This document shows, piece after piece, positions 1 to 12,649 of a stretch of DNA of 64,000 bases. Source of the DNA: Rhynchosporium graminicola (lineage: Eukaryota; Ascomycota; Leotiomycetes; Helotiales; Ploettnerulaceae). Position 1 is the stretch's first letter. Each line of letters starts with the position of its first letter. The stretch covers positions 116,699-180,698 of the forward strand of contig FJUW01000066.1 in assembly GCA_900074885.1 (NCBI GenBank). Reading direction: 5' to 3'. A model generated the notes under the pieces. The model had not been told where the DNA came from. It saw only the letters and a program-made list of their open reading frames with translations, and did no database searches. The position numbers and the translations under genes are program-made.

Positions 1-3000
1 TATTAAGTCGATTATATCACTTGAAAACCTCGATAGATTTAAGGATAAGACTAGCGTAAAAGACCTATAGGAAGCTATTATAGCTACCTACGGTTCTACT
101 AGCCTAGAGGAGATCAGTAGGCATATAAATCGTATTATCGATAATACTTACTCCTGTTATAAGAATATAGACGAGTATACTAGCGTAATTTAAGCTAGTT
201 CAGTCTACCTAAAGCAGCTCAAGTGTGAGATTCCAAAGCCTATACTAGCTAGCCTTATATTTAAAGGTTTACTTAGTTCTTTTGATTCTTTTACTTCTAG
301 GAAGTATGAAGAAATCTCTAATAACCTTTCTTCTATCGATATAGAAGGTTTAATAAGAGATCTTATATCAGAAGAGGCTAGAATGAATACTTCTACCGAT
401 TTACAAGCTAATAAGGCTTTTAAGGGGAAGAATTCGAAAGGCAGTAAGAAGTGTAGTTACTGTAATAAAACAAACTATATAGAGGCAAATTGCCATATAA
501 AGCACCCTGAGCTTATACCTAATAAATCGACTAATAATAAGAAGAAGTCGAAAGGTAAAGGCGCTAAAGAATCAAAAGAGGAGTCTACTAAGGCCCTTAT
601 GAGTTCTTTCAGTAATACTAGTAGTAGTAGTAATAGTATAGCAGATCAAGCTTATGCTACTATATATAGCTACAGAATAGTACTCGATTCTAGCGCTTCT
701 AAGTATTATACATCGAATAAGAGTTAGTTATTAGACTATAAACCTGTATCTAAGAAGTCTATTATTATCGCTAACGGTGATATTTTGCTTATAATAAGTA
801 GAGGAGATATCTCTATAATCACTAGGGAAGGCGATAGAGTACTTATTAAAGACGTAAATTACGTACCTAGCCTTAAAACTACTCTCCTAAGCTCTAAGGA
901 ACTGACTAATAAAGATTAGAAAGTTACCTTTAATAAAAAGGGTATAAATATATCTAATAGCTCTATTAATATAGAAGCTGGATAGTATTATAATGCGTAC
1001 TACTTAGAAGTAGACGTAAATCATGAGCTGCTCGAGCCTGTGTCTTTTAAGATAGACTCTAATAAAAGTAGTAAATTAGATCTATATTATAAGTGTCTAT
1101 TGCATACTAATAAGGAGTTTATCTATAAGACTATAGAAGGATCTAAAGGATTAAAAATCCAAAAGGGGTTAGATTTATCTAACTGTTCTGCCTGTAATAG
1201 CGGTAAAATACACGCTATAAGTAGTACTAAGCCTACGTCGGATACCCCTCCGCTTATTATCTTTAATATAGATATAGCGGGCCCTTTTAAGATTAAAGGT
1301 CTAAAGGGGGAAAGATTCTTCTTAACTATTATATATAGAGGCTCTAGAGCTATTTAGATATACGCTCCAAAACATAAGGCTGATACGTATAATACCTTAA
1401 TAGAGTAGTATAATATAATAACTACTTAATTTAAGTAAGGTATATTAAAAATCGTTTCTAAAATTAGAGCTTTTAAGCTAGATAACGCCGGGGAGTTTAA
1501 ATCTAATAAATGGACTATCTTTTATAAAGATAAAGGTATTATTTATGAATATACTAGTCCTTACTCTTCTGAGTAAAACGGTATAGTAGAGCGTTTAAAT
1601 AGATATCTTATAGAAAGTCTTATAGCTATCTGTATAGATAAGAATATACCCTTATTCTTTTAGCCTCAAATAATCTAAGGAATAGCTCATATAAAGAATC
1701 GCTCTTATAATTCGGTTATTAAAAAGAGTCCCTTTGAAGTTCTCTTCGGTAAAAAGCCTACTCTTAATTATATTAGAGTATTAGGCTCTCTTACTTACGT
1801 TCTTATTAATAAAAGGACTAATAAGTTTGAAGATAAGTCCGATAGAGGTATACTCGTAGGGTATGAGTCCGCAAATAACTTCTTAGTATATATACCTGAG
1901 AAGAGAGCTATAATAAGCTCTAAAAACGTCCTAATTAAGGAAGATTTAACCTTTAAGGACGAAGTGATCTCTAAGGAAGAATTAGAATCCTTTGATAAGA
2001 CACTTAACGATTACAAGACCTCTGACTGTTTAAATCGCGTGATTTCTTCACCTATAAATACTCCTAAAACAGACCTATCTAGGGCTGAAAACTCGGAGAA
2101 AATCGACGGTGAAATAGCTAATAATTTATTAAATAAAGAAAAAGTCATAGAAGATATATAACTTAATCTCTTTAACGATATAGCTAAAGAAACACCTATA
2201 GTAGAAATACTTAAACGAGGTATAAAACGTAGAAGGGACTACTCTAATTAGGTACTTAATGTTACTACTAGAAGTCACGCTAAAGACCCTGATATAGCCT
2301 TAGCTATTCAGAATAATGAGCGATTAATTCAAGAGCAGAAAGAGGCTTATAGCGTATATAAAAACGTTATTAACTTAGCTTGCTAAGCTTTTATTAGCTC
2401 TAAATCAGAAAAAGAAATTAGGCTATAACATAATCCGGAAAGAATCCTTATTAAAAAAGATCCGGAAGTAGTTATCTACGAGCCTAAGAGCTATAAAGAA
2501 GCTATAAATAGTCCTTATAAGGATTATTAGCTAAAAGCTATAAATAAAGAAATTGCCTCTCTTGAAAATTATAATACATAGAAAGTAGTCGATAGTAATA
2601 CTAAGACTATAAAACTACTAAAAACTCGCTAGGTCTATAAGATCAAAGAACTAGAGAGCGAGTACTACGAATTCAAAGCTAGATTCGTAGCTAAGGGGTT
2701 TAAGCAATTATACGGTATAAACTACCTAGATATATACGCTAGTGTAGTTAAGCAAATAGCTTAGCGTCTTATATTTGCCTTAGTAGTACTCTATAAGTAG
2801 TATATATATAAGATCGATATGATCTCCGCTTTTATATAGAGTGATATAGACGTTAATACCTTATATATTTGCCCCCCGGAAGGCGTAGATTATTACGCTA
2901 ATAAACTCCTCCTACTCTGGAAAGCGTTATATAGTCTTAAGTAATCAGCTAGACTATAGTTTATTAAACTAAAGGAGGTATTAGTTAATAAATTCGGATT

Positions 3001-3488
3001 TAAGTTAATCCTATCCGAAAATTGCATATTAGTTAATAAAGAGCTTAAGATTATAATCTGTATATACGTGGATGATCTAGCTCTAATTAGCCCTAATATA
3101 AGTACTATTAAGTCCTTAATTAAAGAATTAAAATACTTCTTTAAACTCAAGGACTTAAGGCTAATAAAAGACTATTTAGATATTGAAATTAACTATAATA
3201 GAGATCAGGGCTATATGAAGCTCTATTAAGCTAGCTATATAGAGAAGGTACTAGCTCGGTTCAACTTATCAGATTATAAACTGAAGAATACGCCTATAGA
3301 TTTAAAGGTTAAATTAGAACCTAATCCTAATAAGGCTACTAAGGAAGATATATCATAGTTTCAGCAAGTAATAGGCTGCTTACTATTCCTTACGCTAGCT
3401 ACTAGGCCTGATATAAGCTACGCTGTAATCAAATTAGCTAGGTTCTCTAGTAACTCTAGCGATACGCATATCTTAGCTATAAAGAACG
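1..3488 (+). mobile_element. Ty1/copia retrotransposon copia-1, 5' part missing, RIP-degraded
   Basis: Remains of a copia-type element read on the plus strand; its left LTR lies before the window. Domain order is gag, zinc knuckle, protease, GAG-pre-integrase, integrase, reverse transcriptase, as in Ty1/copia. The body stops abruptly at 3488, where the LTR of gypsy-1 begins, so its RNase H and 3' LTR are displaced to the other side of gypsy-1 (in or after the assembly gap). Many in-frame TAG/TAA codons sit where CAG/CAA would be expected, and CpA is scarce, which is the RIP pattern. Its sequence differs from copia-2 and copia-3, so it is a separate family. Confidence 0.9.
1..3488 (+). pseudogene. 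copia-1 gag-pol polyprotein relic
   Basis: Gag is readable up to about 730. Its CCHC knuckle at about 453-494 has the spacing C-x2-C-x4-Y-x4-C, with the histidine replaced by tyrosine (a CAT to TAT change). The protease motif DSGA reads DSSA near 683-700. The GAG-pre-integrase zinc finger (CSAC) and the first integrase aspartate (DIAGP) lie at 1080-1290. Reverse transcriptase runs from about 2620, with the catalytic YVDD intact at 3065-3076, followed by the conserved block ending in ATRPDISYAV near 3400-3430. Frequent stop codons make it non-functional. The only longer open pieces are 383-727, 1040-1357 and 1964-2161. Confidence 0.88.
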
Positions 3489-3756
3489 TGTAACGACACA
3501 AGACTCGAGGCGGTATACAAGCAGTAATAAACAAGTAGGGAGGCTAAGAGCGATCTTATATAGTCTACTACGAAGGAAATAAAAAGATAAGGAAAGAAGA
3601 AGAAGAGAGATAGAGTATAAGGTACCTTATATATATATACTAGTACTAGTCTGATACTATACCGAGTCGGATACTAGTTCTGCTAGGATACTTATGAACT
3701 TAGGCCTTAGTATCTATCTTTCTTCTTATATAATATTCAGGTGAGCTATTATTATA
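3489..3756 (-). repeat. LTR of gypsy-1 (3' LTR in element sense)
   Basis: 268 bp, the same length and family as the copies at 15198-15465 and 22685-22952 and the partial copy at 10995-11034. The plus-strand start is TGTAACGACACAAG. The end, GTCGTCACA in the better-preserved copies, reads ATTATTATA here, a set of C:G to T:A changes. Confidence 0.93.
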
Positions 3757-3770
3757 TTACCCCTCCCTTA
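3757..3770 (-). other. polypurine tract of gypsy-1
   Basis: Read on the minus strand this is TAAGGGAGGGGTAA, immediately before the LTR. A purine run at this position is the plus-strand primer of LTR elements and fixes the element's orientation as minus. Confidence 0.8.
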
Positions 3771-4531
3771 AGAAGAGCTTAACTTAAGCTCGGAAGGTTA
3801 TAGTTTATACTAGAAATTAGTTTTTATTATAACTGTTTTCGTCGATATTCGCGTAATAAGCGCTAGCTGCTTTTTAGAAGTAGTAAATTCTTTATCAAGT
3901 TCTAACTAGTTATATCGCTATAATAGTACTATATTAGTCGTAGCTTTTAAATCAGGCGGTAAGCAGTATTTGCTTTATCTATTTGCGGCGAGAGTCGAGT
4001 TTAAGTAGGGCGTAATGTATATAAAGGAAGGGGTTTATTAATATTAGAGCCTTTCCTTTTTAACTGCGATAACTACTTTAACTTATAAGTTTACTTTCCC
4101 TAGACTACGATATAGTTCCTAGAGTAAGTATTATTACTAACTACTATAATAGTCTACTATAATCTTATATATTAATCGACCTAATTAACTCTTTTCTTAA
4201 TATAAGTAAGTTTCTTATCTTAATATTAGGGATAATCTATAAGTGTAGTATAGGGGTTTCACAGATTTATAATACTAACTCCTATAGTGCTTTTACTAGC
4301 TCCCGCCGGTACTCTTTCGGCAGCGTATTATATATATTACCTATAATATATTCGCGCTTTCCTTAAGATAAAGTATAATAATACTCCTATTCTAGAACTT
4401 CTATATTTATTTAATAAGCTTAACTCTAAGCTTTATAAGTATTATTTAGTATTAAAGAGCAGTTACGAGCCTATAGGTTACTTGAACCTAAACGTAAGTA
4501 TATATACTAACGCGTTATAGTTATCTAACTA

Positions 4532-5212
4532 TATTAATATAGAGTATACTATTTTATCTAAGTTACTTCCTAGCAGCGAAGCTAAGGATACGGAGCTAAA
4601 TCGGGGCGGTATCGTAGCTACTTATAAGGCGATTAATCGGATCTATTATCTTACGAAATCTGCTACTCTTATTATTACGTTAGAGATTACTACTATATAA
4701 TTAGTAGAGACTTAAGCTTTAAAGTATTCTATAGAGAAAATATTTAAGAAGTTAGAGTTTATTAAAGTAGTAAGTTAAGATCTTAAATCCTTAGATACTA
4801 GTATAATACTAATATAATATAGGATCTAGATCTTTTAATAATAGATTCAGCGAAATCTAAGTTAATAATATAAATAGTATTAAAGTAGACGAAAGAGTTA
4901 AATAGTATTATATAGGAATTTATAAAGAAAGCTATATTTAAAGCTATAATATCTAATACTAGAGGAAAAAGGAATTTACCTTCTAGTTTAGAGATAGTAT
5001 TAGATCTAGATACTCCCGGACCTTCTCTAAAGAAGAAACCTTATAGGATTAGCTATTATACTCAGTCTACTACTAAAGCGGCATTAATAGATTCGAGTAA
5101 GGAGTTAGATATAGTAGTTCCGGTTCTAGATATTCTAGAATTACTAAGAGCTCCGGAGAACTTAGAGGAGAAAGCTAGTAAAATAGAAGTAGTTAAAGAA
5201 GTAGAGTTTTAG
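4532..5212 (+). pseudogene. antisense open region in gypsy-1 3' segment
   Basis: Gypsy-1 has about 1.5 kb between the end of its pol/chromodomain frame (about 5340) and the 3' LTR. On the strand opposite to pol this segment has a coding-like stretch. The clearest part, about 4916-5212, runs roughly 98 codons without a stop and ends at TAG 5210-5212. It contains LEIVLDLDTPGPSLKKK and a charged, helix-prone tail ending VVKEVEF. A further coiled-coil-like piece (FKKLEFIKVVS) lies upstream, about 4560-4800, in another frame. I do not recognise a domain. Its location matches the antisense frame of the chromo family, which supports an accessory gene, but RIP damage leaves the limits uncertain. Confidence 0.4.
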
Positions 5213-5339
5213 ATATAGTATTATTATAGAGTATAATCAGGGGATTATCCTTAGTAATAAATTCTAATACTAGTAACTATAATAGCTTATTATCCTCTAA
5301 GTAACTATAGTTATCTATTCTATCTTCTTAAGCCTTAAT

Positions 5340-8300
5340 CTACTAATCTAGTTTACGCGGAGGTTTAGGTTTACTTAAGTTAGTAGTATAGAAGTCTCTA
5401 AGCTTATACGAAGTACTTATTAAGTCAGAAGCGTTATACTAAGTTAGGTCTAAGTTATAGCTTAGCTAGCTAACTTAATACTTCAGATTACCTCTTAAGA
5501 GCTATATAATAAGTATATCTTATAACTCCTACTCTTCTTAAGTAGTAATAACTTCCGGGGATAAGTTTTATAACTCCTAGCTTAGTAATAAGTCGTCCGG
5601 GTCCTTAAAGAGTAATTCGGGAGCGAATATATTATAAATAGAAGATCCCGAGGGTAAATCTAGCTTATAAGAGTATCCGATCTTAGCTAGGACTTAGTAT
5701 AATCCTACCTAGAGACTAGATAGCTTCTTACTTAGCTAGTAATTCTTAAGGTTCCTTATAGAGAGAAATACCTTATCTCTAACTTCCTAGTCGATATTAC
5801 GCTATTTCGGGTCAGTTATAGCGCTTATCTTATACTAAGTAGCTAGTATATTAGCTTTTATAACCTCGATAGCGGATTTAGTACGTTTAGCTAAGGATTT
5901 AGTATTAATATAGTTAAGCTTCTCTTATAGTATTAATCCGGTAAGTTATTTCTAGTCTTAGCTATTCTATAATAATATATTATATTTAAGAGTATATAGC
6001 GCTATACTAATAGAATCGTAAGGTAAGGTTACTTAAGCGCGGTCTATTATTAGTAGTAGTTCGCCCTAGTTACTCTAGTAGTAATTAATAAAAAGTCTAA
6101 GGCGTTAGTTAATATACTAATTTATAATCTCCGTTTATCTATTAGTTTACTAGTAGAAAGAGGTAAAGAGCTTAACTTTAACTCTAATTATATAATAAAA
6201 CTCTTATTAGAATAATAAGACTAACTAAGCTCCTTAGTCGGATATAATTAACTTAAGAGTATATCCGAAACGATATATCTATTAGATAAATAATATCGCT
6301 ATCCCGCGGGTATCGATATTATAGTAGTACGATATCGATATAGAGTCTTTCCTTAGGTAGTCGATAAATACTAATATCCTATTAAATCCTTAGTTATTAG
6401 GCGAGAAGTCCTTAAAATCTATAGCTAAGTACTATATAAGATAGCTAAGTACTAGTAATAAATAGAGGAATCCTTACTATTTCGTCTGTTTCGGATAAGA
6501 GTACTAGTAAGAGCGGTAATTATAAGTATACTATTTTACGTCTAATATAAGTCCTTTCTAGTAGTAATAGATAGAAATTATTTCGGCGGTCTTACGAGCG
6601 TTTAGATAAGTAGAGGAAACTTAATCGTAGACTTCGCTAATTAAACAGGTATATAGTAAGATATAGCGTTATACGTATAGATAACTATTATAAAGTAGTA
6701 AACTATTATTAATAATATAGCTATCTCCTAATATATTTCGTTCCTTAGAGAATAATTCTTAGTTAAATTAATATAGTTTCTCGATTAAATTAAAAGAGTT
6801 ACGTATAAGCTCCGATAGAGTATTAGTCCCTAGCGATATTAGGTATATATAACTAATTTAATCGATATAATACTTAGCTAGTTCCGTATTAATCTTAAGG
6901 TCTAAGTAATCTAGAGATAATAAAACCCGAGATCTATTATCCTATTTCTATTATTCCTATATCCTTAGATCTTATTCCTTATAGCTAAGGATATTAGCTT
7001 TAGTATTATCTTTACTAAGCGTATATATAATTTGAAAGTTAAATTCGGAAAGGAATTCTATCTATCTAGCTTACTTACTAGTTAGGACCTTAGTAGTTAT
7101 AAAGTATTCTAATGATCGATAGTCTATATATATATTAATATAACGTCGTAGAGATATAAGTTCCGGTCTCTATTTCCGGAAAGACTTAATAATAGCGTAT
7201 AATTCCTTATTATAGATCTCCTAGTTTAGTTTATATCTATTAAGAATATAAGAGTAGAATCTAATTAGATACTACTAGTTATCTTTATATAATTAAGAGA
7301 TAACTCTAGCTATTATACTTTCAGAGGTATTAGTTTCTAGTTTAGTCTATAATTCAAGATCGAAATAGTATAATTTCTGCACTAATAGTAGCTATTAATA
7401 TAAATCGTTAAAGGACTTCTTATAATCGTTAGTAAAATTCTATAGTACTATAAGCCGAGTAAGTATTAAGAGAGGTATAATAAGGCCGAAATTCCGAATA
7501 AATTAATAGTAGAACCTATAGAATCCTAGGAAGGATTTCATAGCTATTACTATTTCAGGGTACTTCTAGTCTACTAATAGTACTACCTTCTCAGGATCTA
7601 GCTCGATTCCGTTAGTAGTAATAATATATCCGAGGTATTTAGTCCGAGTAATATAGAATTCGCTTTTCTTAATATCTACTTAAAGTCCGGTATCTATTAA
7701 GTATTATAATACTAATTTAATATATTCCTTATATTCTTAGAGCGTTTCCGAGTATATAAGAATATTATCTAAGTAAGCTATATAGAAATTATCTAAGTAA
7801 TCTAGTAATATATTATTTATATATTACTAGTATATACTAGGTCTATTATAGAGCCTAAAAGGTAGTACTTTATATTTATAAGATCTGAAGCAGGTTCGGA
7901 AGATAATATACTCCTCTGATTCAGGGTCTATATAAATATAGTTAAATACTACCCGGATATCTAGTTTAGTAAATATTACTACTTTAGATATACGAGTTAA
8001 GAGCTTATCGATCCTGGGTATTAAGTAGGAATCCTTTCGAGTGATCGTATTAAGCTTACGATAGTCGATATAGAAGCGTAATCCTCTATTAGCTTTCTTA
8101 ATAAATAGTATAAGTAATATAAAAGGACTTTAGCTAGATTCGATAAATCCCTTATCTAAGTTCTCTATAAAGTACTCTTTAGTTACTTATAGTTTATTTA
8201 TAGATTACTAATATAAGAGCGAATATATATTAAGTAATAGTTCTTCTAAGATAATTCTATAATTATATAAATAATTAAGCAGAAGAATATTAGAATCCCG

Positions 8301-10900
8301 CTTAGAAAAAGCTTCCTTAAGAGTATAGTATTATTCTGATAGCTTTTCAGCTATAAGTCGTTTAATATCGGGATCCTTAGGAGAGTTACTATTTAGATAG
8401 TCTTATAAGAGGCGGTCTATCTTATAGATACTAATAAAGAATAATTCGGAACTTTTACGTTTTATATTAAAGTAAAAAGCTATAGTACTAATTTAGTAAA
8501 TCAGAACCGGTTTCCAGATCCTTCGAAGTTAAGAGAAGCACTTATAGTAGAGTTTCGGCGCAAGTACTTTTCTCGATGAATTCGGAGCGGAAAGGGGTTC
8601 GGATTCTTTAGCGATAAGCGGAAATAGATTAAAGAGTAAAGATAATATATTAATATATTATAACGCTACTATTTAATATAATTAGTATTAGTCTAGCTAG
8701 TTTATAGCTAAGTCCTACGCGTTAGCGTCGATTTAGTAAGATCGATTAATACTAAGTTTATAAAGCAATAGAGTTATAATTATCTTCTTATTATATTAGA
8801 AAGTAGCTAGATAGCGTTCCGATTATAATAGCTTATAGTAGAGCGTATTTAGCTTAACTTGAAATCGTTATATCTATTTAATACTAATAATTATATCTTA
8901 TTATCCTAAATCGAGGAGAATAAAAGGGTAGTTATAAATATACTTATTATTAATAGAAAGGTATAAATATATAAAATAAGTAATATAGGTTCTAATAGAC
9001 TATTAGAAACTATATATTAGAATAGAATAGAGTAATAGCTCGATTTTAATACTAAGGGCCCTTAATAGTCGTCCGGTAAGAATACGATTAATAAACAGAT
9101 AACTATTCGCTCCGGTATCAATTAAGCTATTTATAGAGACTCTTAGCTTATTTATACTAACTATAGTTAGGTATATAAATTACTTACCTTCTATTAGGGA
9201 GTTAAAGTTAAGATTAGAGAGATTATACTTATATAGACCTAGGAAAGAGTTTTTACTTAAGCCTTATTATTTCCCTGTAGTATTAGTTCAGATTCGGAGG
9301 GCATATCCTTTACTACTTCCTCAGCTACTCTTTCCTCTTCCGGAAATTTATCGATTAATTAAACCTTAAGCAGGTTAGAGTAGTTTAGCTTAATATAACT
9401 AAGCTATCTATAACTATAATACCTAAGGGGTTCTCCGGTCGAGATAGTAAGGCGTTTTAGCGCGAAGGGAGTACTAGCTTATACTAGGGTAGAAGTATAT
9501 ATATATAATACAGGAGTAGTTTATCGAGGAGCTAAGCTTAAGGACTAGTAAGAAATAGAACTAGTAGTAGTCGTAATAGTAATAATAGGCTTATAGTACT
9601 ATACCTAAGTAGTAGCTTTCTCGGGATAAGTATATTCTGAGTTATAGCGATACTCAGTATTAAAAGAAAGTAAGAATCTAACTATAGAAGCGTAATCCTT
9701 ATTCTATATTAGTTTAATAATAAGAGTTAAAGCACGTAAGAATAGTATAATCTTATCCTATATATAGAAGGACTACTCTTTCTTTTTAACTTTACTTTAG
9801 ATAATAGCGCTTTAAAATCGACTATAAAACTCAGTGAAAGTCTCGCGTATATAGCTAGGTTATTATATTTCTAAGCAGTAGAAAGCGTTATAGTAGTTAT
9901 CTTCCTCTAAACTAGTAAGAAAGTTCTCCTCTAATAAGAAGATTATTTTATCGCTAGTTTTAAACTTATTAGCGAGATACTAAAGCGTAAGATACTCCTT
10001 AGCTAATCTAGTAACTAGCTCCTATACGAGAACACGCCGGGAGAAGTCTATAGGGTAATAGTTGGTATTTATAGCTAGCCGGTCTTGTATCGATACTCTC
10101 TATTAAAGGAAAGTAAAGTCTGATCTATTATCTAGGGGCAGGATCTTCTTAGTAAGATAAGACTTCCTAGGGCGTAACTCTACTGATTCGGCGCCGGGAG
10201 AGGGAGATAGTTTATTAGGAATAGTATCCTCTCTCTTAGTGCTATATATCAGAATAGAGTTTATTAGCTTATTAAACTCTACTATACGCGGAGATTACGG
10301 AGTTAGTTCTAATAGAAGGGTCGAAGATAAGCGAGGGACTCTTATAAGGAACTTATCTTATACAGAGATTAGTCTATTTATAGTATCTTCTAGAGAGTTA
10401 TTCTTTTCCTCCTAGTTTACTAATTATTATAAGAGGGAACGGATCAGGTTCGAGTTACCTATTATAATAGGAGTACTTAGCGATTATACTCCTAGGGAAT
10501 TTCGCTTTTATTTTCCTTTCCCTCTCGGTTAGTACTTCCTTAATAAGGTATTAATATTCTCTAGTATAAGAGATATTTAAAGTAAGGAAAGGTATAATAG
10601 ATTAGGTTCGGAGGTAAAGCGGGAGGGATCGCGTTAAGGTCCTCTAGAACTAGAGGAGTCTCTAGTTTATTAGTTAGAAGCTATAATAGTAGCTTAAAAA
10701 GGAGTATATTAGGGCTATTTCAGTAGCGATACGTAAAAGTTAAAGTTCTAGAGTATTTATTATACTTTCTTTAAAATCTATCTATAATTCCTTTATATTA
10801 AGGGGGTTATTAAAGGAGTATTAGCGAAGACCTCCTCTATTATACTATTTATAATAAGCTGAATTAAACCCTGATTCATAGCTATCCGAGAGATCTCTAG
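5340..10900 (-). pseudogene. gypsy-1 gag-pol with C-terminal chromodomain-like segment
   Basis: Read on the minus strand. The gag region lies above about 9430. The CCHC knuckle at about 9380-9424 has all four zinc ligands read as tyrosine. The protease motif DTGA is intact at 9108-9119, in the context LIDTGANSY. Reverse transcriptase occupies about 8100-7550, with the catalytic YLDD read as YLDN at about 7750-7776, followed by SEFYITRTKYLGYI and SFLGFYRFYY. RNase H is expected at about 7400-7000. Integrase is at about 6650-6250, with AIDFKDFSPNN and ILVFIDYL. A chromodomain-like block is at about 5540-5340, ending LRDFYTTNLSKPKPPRKLD. Stops are numerous and nearly all TAG/TAA. Confidence 0.82.
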
Positions 10901-10994
10901 TATCTCGGCTATATGCGAGTAGTTATCGAATAACTAACTTAGTAGTAAGATATTATAGTAAGCTATCTCCGGCTATCTTAATCTTTTTATTTAA

Positions 10995-11034
10995 TATAAT
11001 AATATAAGACTCGAGGCAGTATATAAGTAGTAAT
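10995..11034 (-). repeat. partial gypsy-1 5' LTR cut by assembly gap
   Basis: The 40 bases before the Ns match the first 40 bases of the 268-bp LTR, with RIP-type changes (TATAATAATATAAG for TGTAACGACACAAG). The rest of this LTR should lie in the gap. Confidence 0.85.
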
Positions 11035-11771
11035 NNNNNNNNNNNNNNNNNNNNNNNNNNNNNNNNNNNNNNNNNNNNNNNNNNNNNNNNNNNNNNNNNN
11101 NNNNNNNNNNNNNNNNNNNNNNNNNNNNNNNNNNNNNNNNNNNNNNNNNNNNNNNNNNNNNNNNNNNNNNNNNNNNNNNNNNNNNNNNNNNNNNNNNNNN
11201 NNNNNNNNNNNNNNNNNNNNNNNNNNNNNNNNNNNNNNNNNNNNNNNNNNNNNNNNNNNNNNNNNNNNNNNNNNNNNNNNNNNNNNNNNNNNNNNNNNNN
11301 NNNNNNNNNNNNNNNNNNNNNNNNNNNNNNNNNNNNNNNNNNNNNNNNNNNNNNNNNNNNNNNNNNNNNNNNNNNNNNNNNNNNNNNNNNNNNNNNNNNN
11401 NNNNNNNNNNNNNNNNNNNNNNNNNNNNNNNNNNNNNNNNNNNNNNNNNNNNNNNNNNNNNNNNNNNNNNNNNNNNNNNNNNNNNNNNNNNNNNNNNNNN
11501 NNNNNNNNNNNNNNNNNNNNNNNNNNNNNNNNNNNNNNNNNNNNNNNNNNNNNNNNNNNNNNNNNNNNNNNNNNNNNNNNNNNNNNNNNNNNNNNNNNNN
11601 NNNNNNNNNNNNNNNNNNNNNNNNNNNNNNNNNNNNNNNNNNNNNNNNNNNNNNNNNNNNNNNNNNNNNNNNNNNNNNNNNNNNNNNNNNNNNNNNNNNN
11701 NNNNNNNNNNNNNNNNNNNNNNNNNNNNNNNNNNNNNNNNNNNNNNNNNNNNNNNNNNNNNNNNNNNNNNN
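11035..11771. other. assembly gap (737 Ns)
   Basis: A run of N inside an LTR. No content can be inferred beyond the missing remainder of the gypsy-1 5' LTR and probably part of copia-1. An apparent open frame across it on the minus strand (10987-11796) is an artefact of the Ns. Confidence 0.99.
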
Positions 11772-12649
11772 GTATATACCTTATTATAACTAGCACCTAT
11801 ATCCTGTACCTTATCACTAGCCTATACCCTTCATACTCTATTAGAATTACTATGAAGGTTCTCGATAGAGTTCTACTACTCTCTAGTACGCATATCGTAC
11901 TTCTAAAGGTTTCTACTAACGTAATATAATTCTACGGTATACGTATCTTCTTCTATGGAGTTCTGTATTACGTAGTATAGAATATTCTAGAGAGCTCATA
12001 TAGCTATATAAGTAGCTAGAATCTCTCCTGTAGTTAGCTCTCCTCAAGCAAGTAAAGCAAGTTAAATTGATCACCTATTATTCTGTTATTCTGACCTTTG
12101 GCCGATTTCCACCCTCAATTTTCACACTAATCGACTAGTATCTCTCTCTATACTTAGAGTAAGGTCTTCGCTTAGTAGAGTCATGATCTTATAATAGCTT
12201 CCGGAGAGTATTAAGTAAGGTCTTTACTAAATCTTCGTTAGCACTTAACTATAAGGTTATCTAGGATATCGTTCTGTTTCTTTAGCGATCAGAGTTTCTC
12301 TTATAGAACTAAAAGGTTATCTACTAGTATATCGCTAAGTATTATCTAGGCCCTAATAGAGTCGTCTTAGAGTATAAGTCGGGTTAACGCAGTAGAGGAT
12401 TCTCCGCTTTAAGCTATTATAACTATTTAGGCTAACGTTAAGTAAAAGTAATTAGAATATAATAATCACTTAGTACGCTAAGGTGAATAGGCATAATAGA
12501 ATACTAGAATAGTCGCTAGAGGTTCGCTAGTAATAATCTAGTTAATATAGAGACTAATTACTAAGGAGAGAAGGTTCTTCTTTCCTCTCTAATTCTGAAA
12601 TACAGGAGTGGGAGGCACTAGGCGCACAGACCCATTACATAAGACTAAA
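11772..12649. other. unassigned transposon-like remnant
   Basis: No gene is supported here. The piece 12030-12113 is noticeably less RIP-mutated and ends TTTTCACA; read on the minus strand it starts TGTGAAAATTGAGGG, like an LTR edge. It may be an LTR remnant, possibly the displaced 3' end of copia-1, but I cannot pair it with another copy. The bases around 12596-12648 are again un-mutated and abut the truncated start of chromo-C. Confidence 0.3.

Larger units (their letters stand above)
3489..11034 (-). mobile_element. Ty3/gypsy retrotransposon gypsy-1, inserted in copia-1
   Basis: A gypsy-type element in reverse orientation. The LTR at 3489-3756 is its 3' LTR, the internal region is 3757-10994 (7238 bp), and its 5' LTR starts at 10995 and is lost in the assembly gap. 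Orientation is set by a polypurine tract next to the 3489-3756 LTR and by gag, protease, RT, integrase and chromodomain all reading on the minus strand from high to low coordinates. The left flank GAACG should recur beyond the 5' LTR, but the gap hides it. The whole body is heavily RIP-mutated. Confidence 0.88.

Noticed and set aside
2893..3150. Minus-strand open frame over copia-1 RT
   Set aside because: Exactly antisense to the RT block with YVDD; a shadow of the real frame.
10987..11796. Open frame of 269 codons on the minus strand
   Set aside because: Almost entirely N bases of the assembly gap; not a gene.
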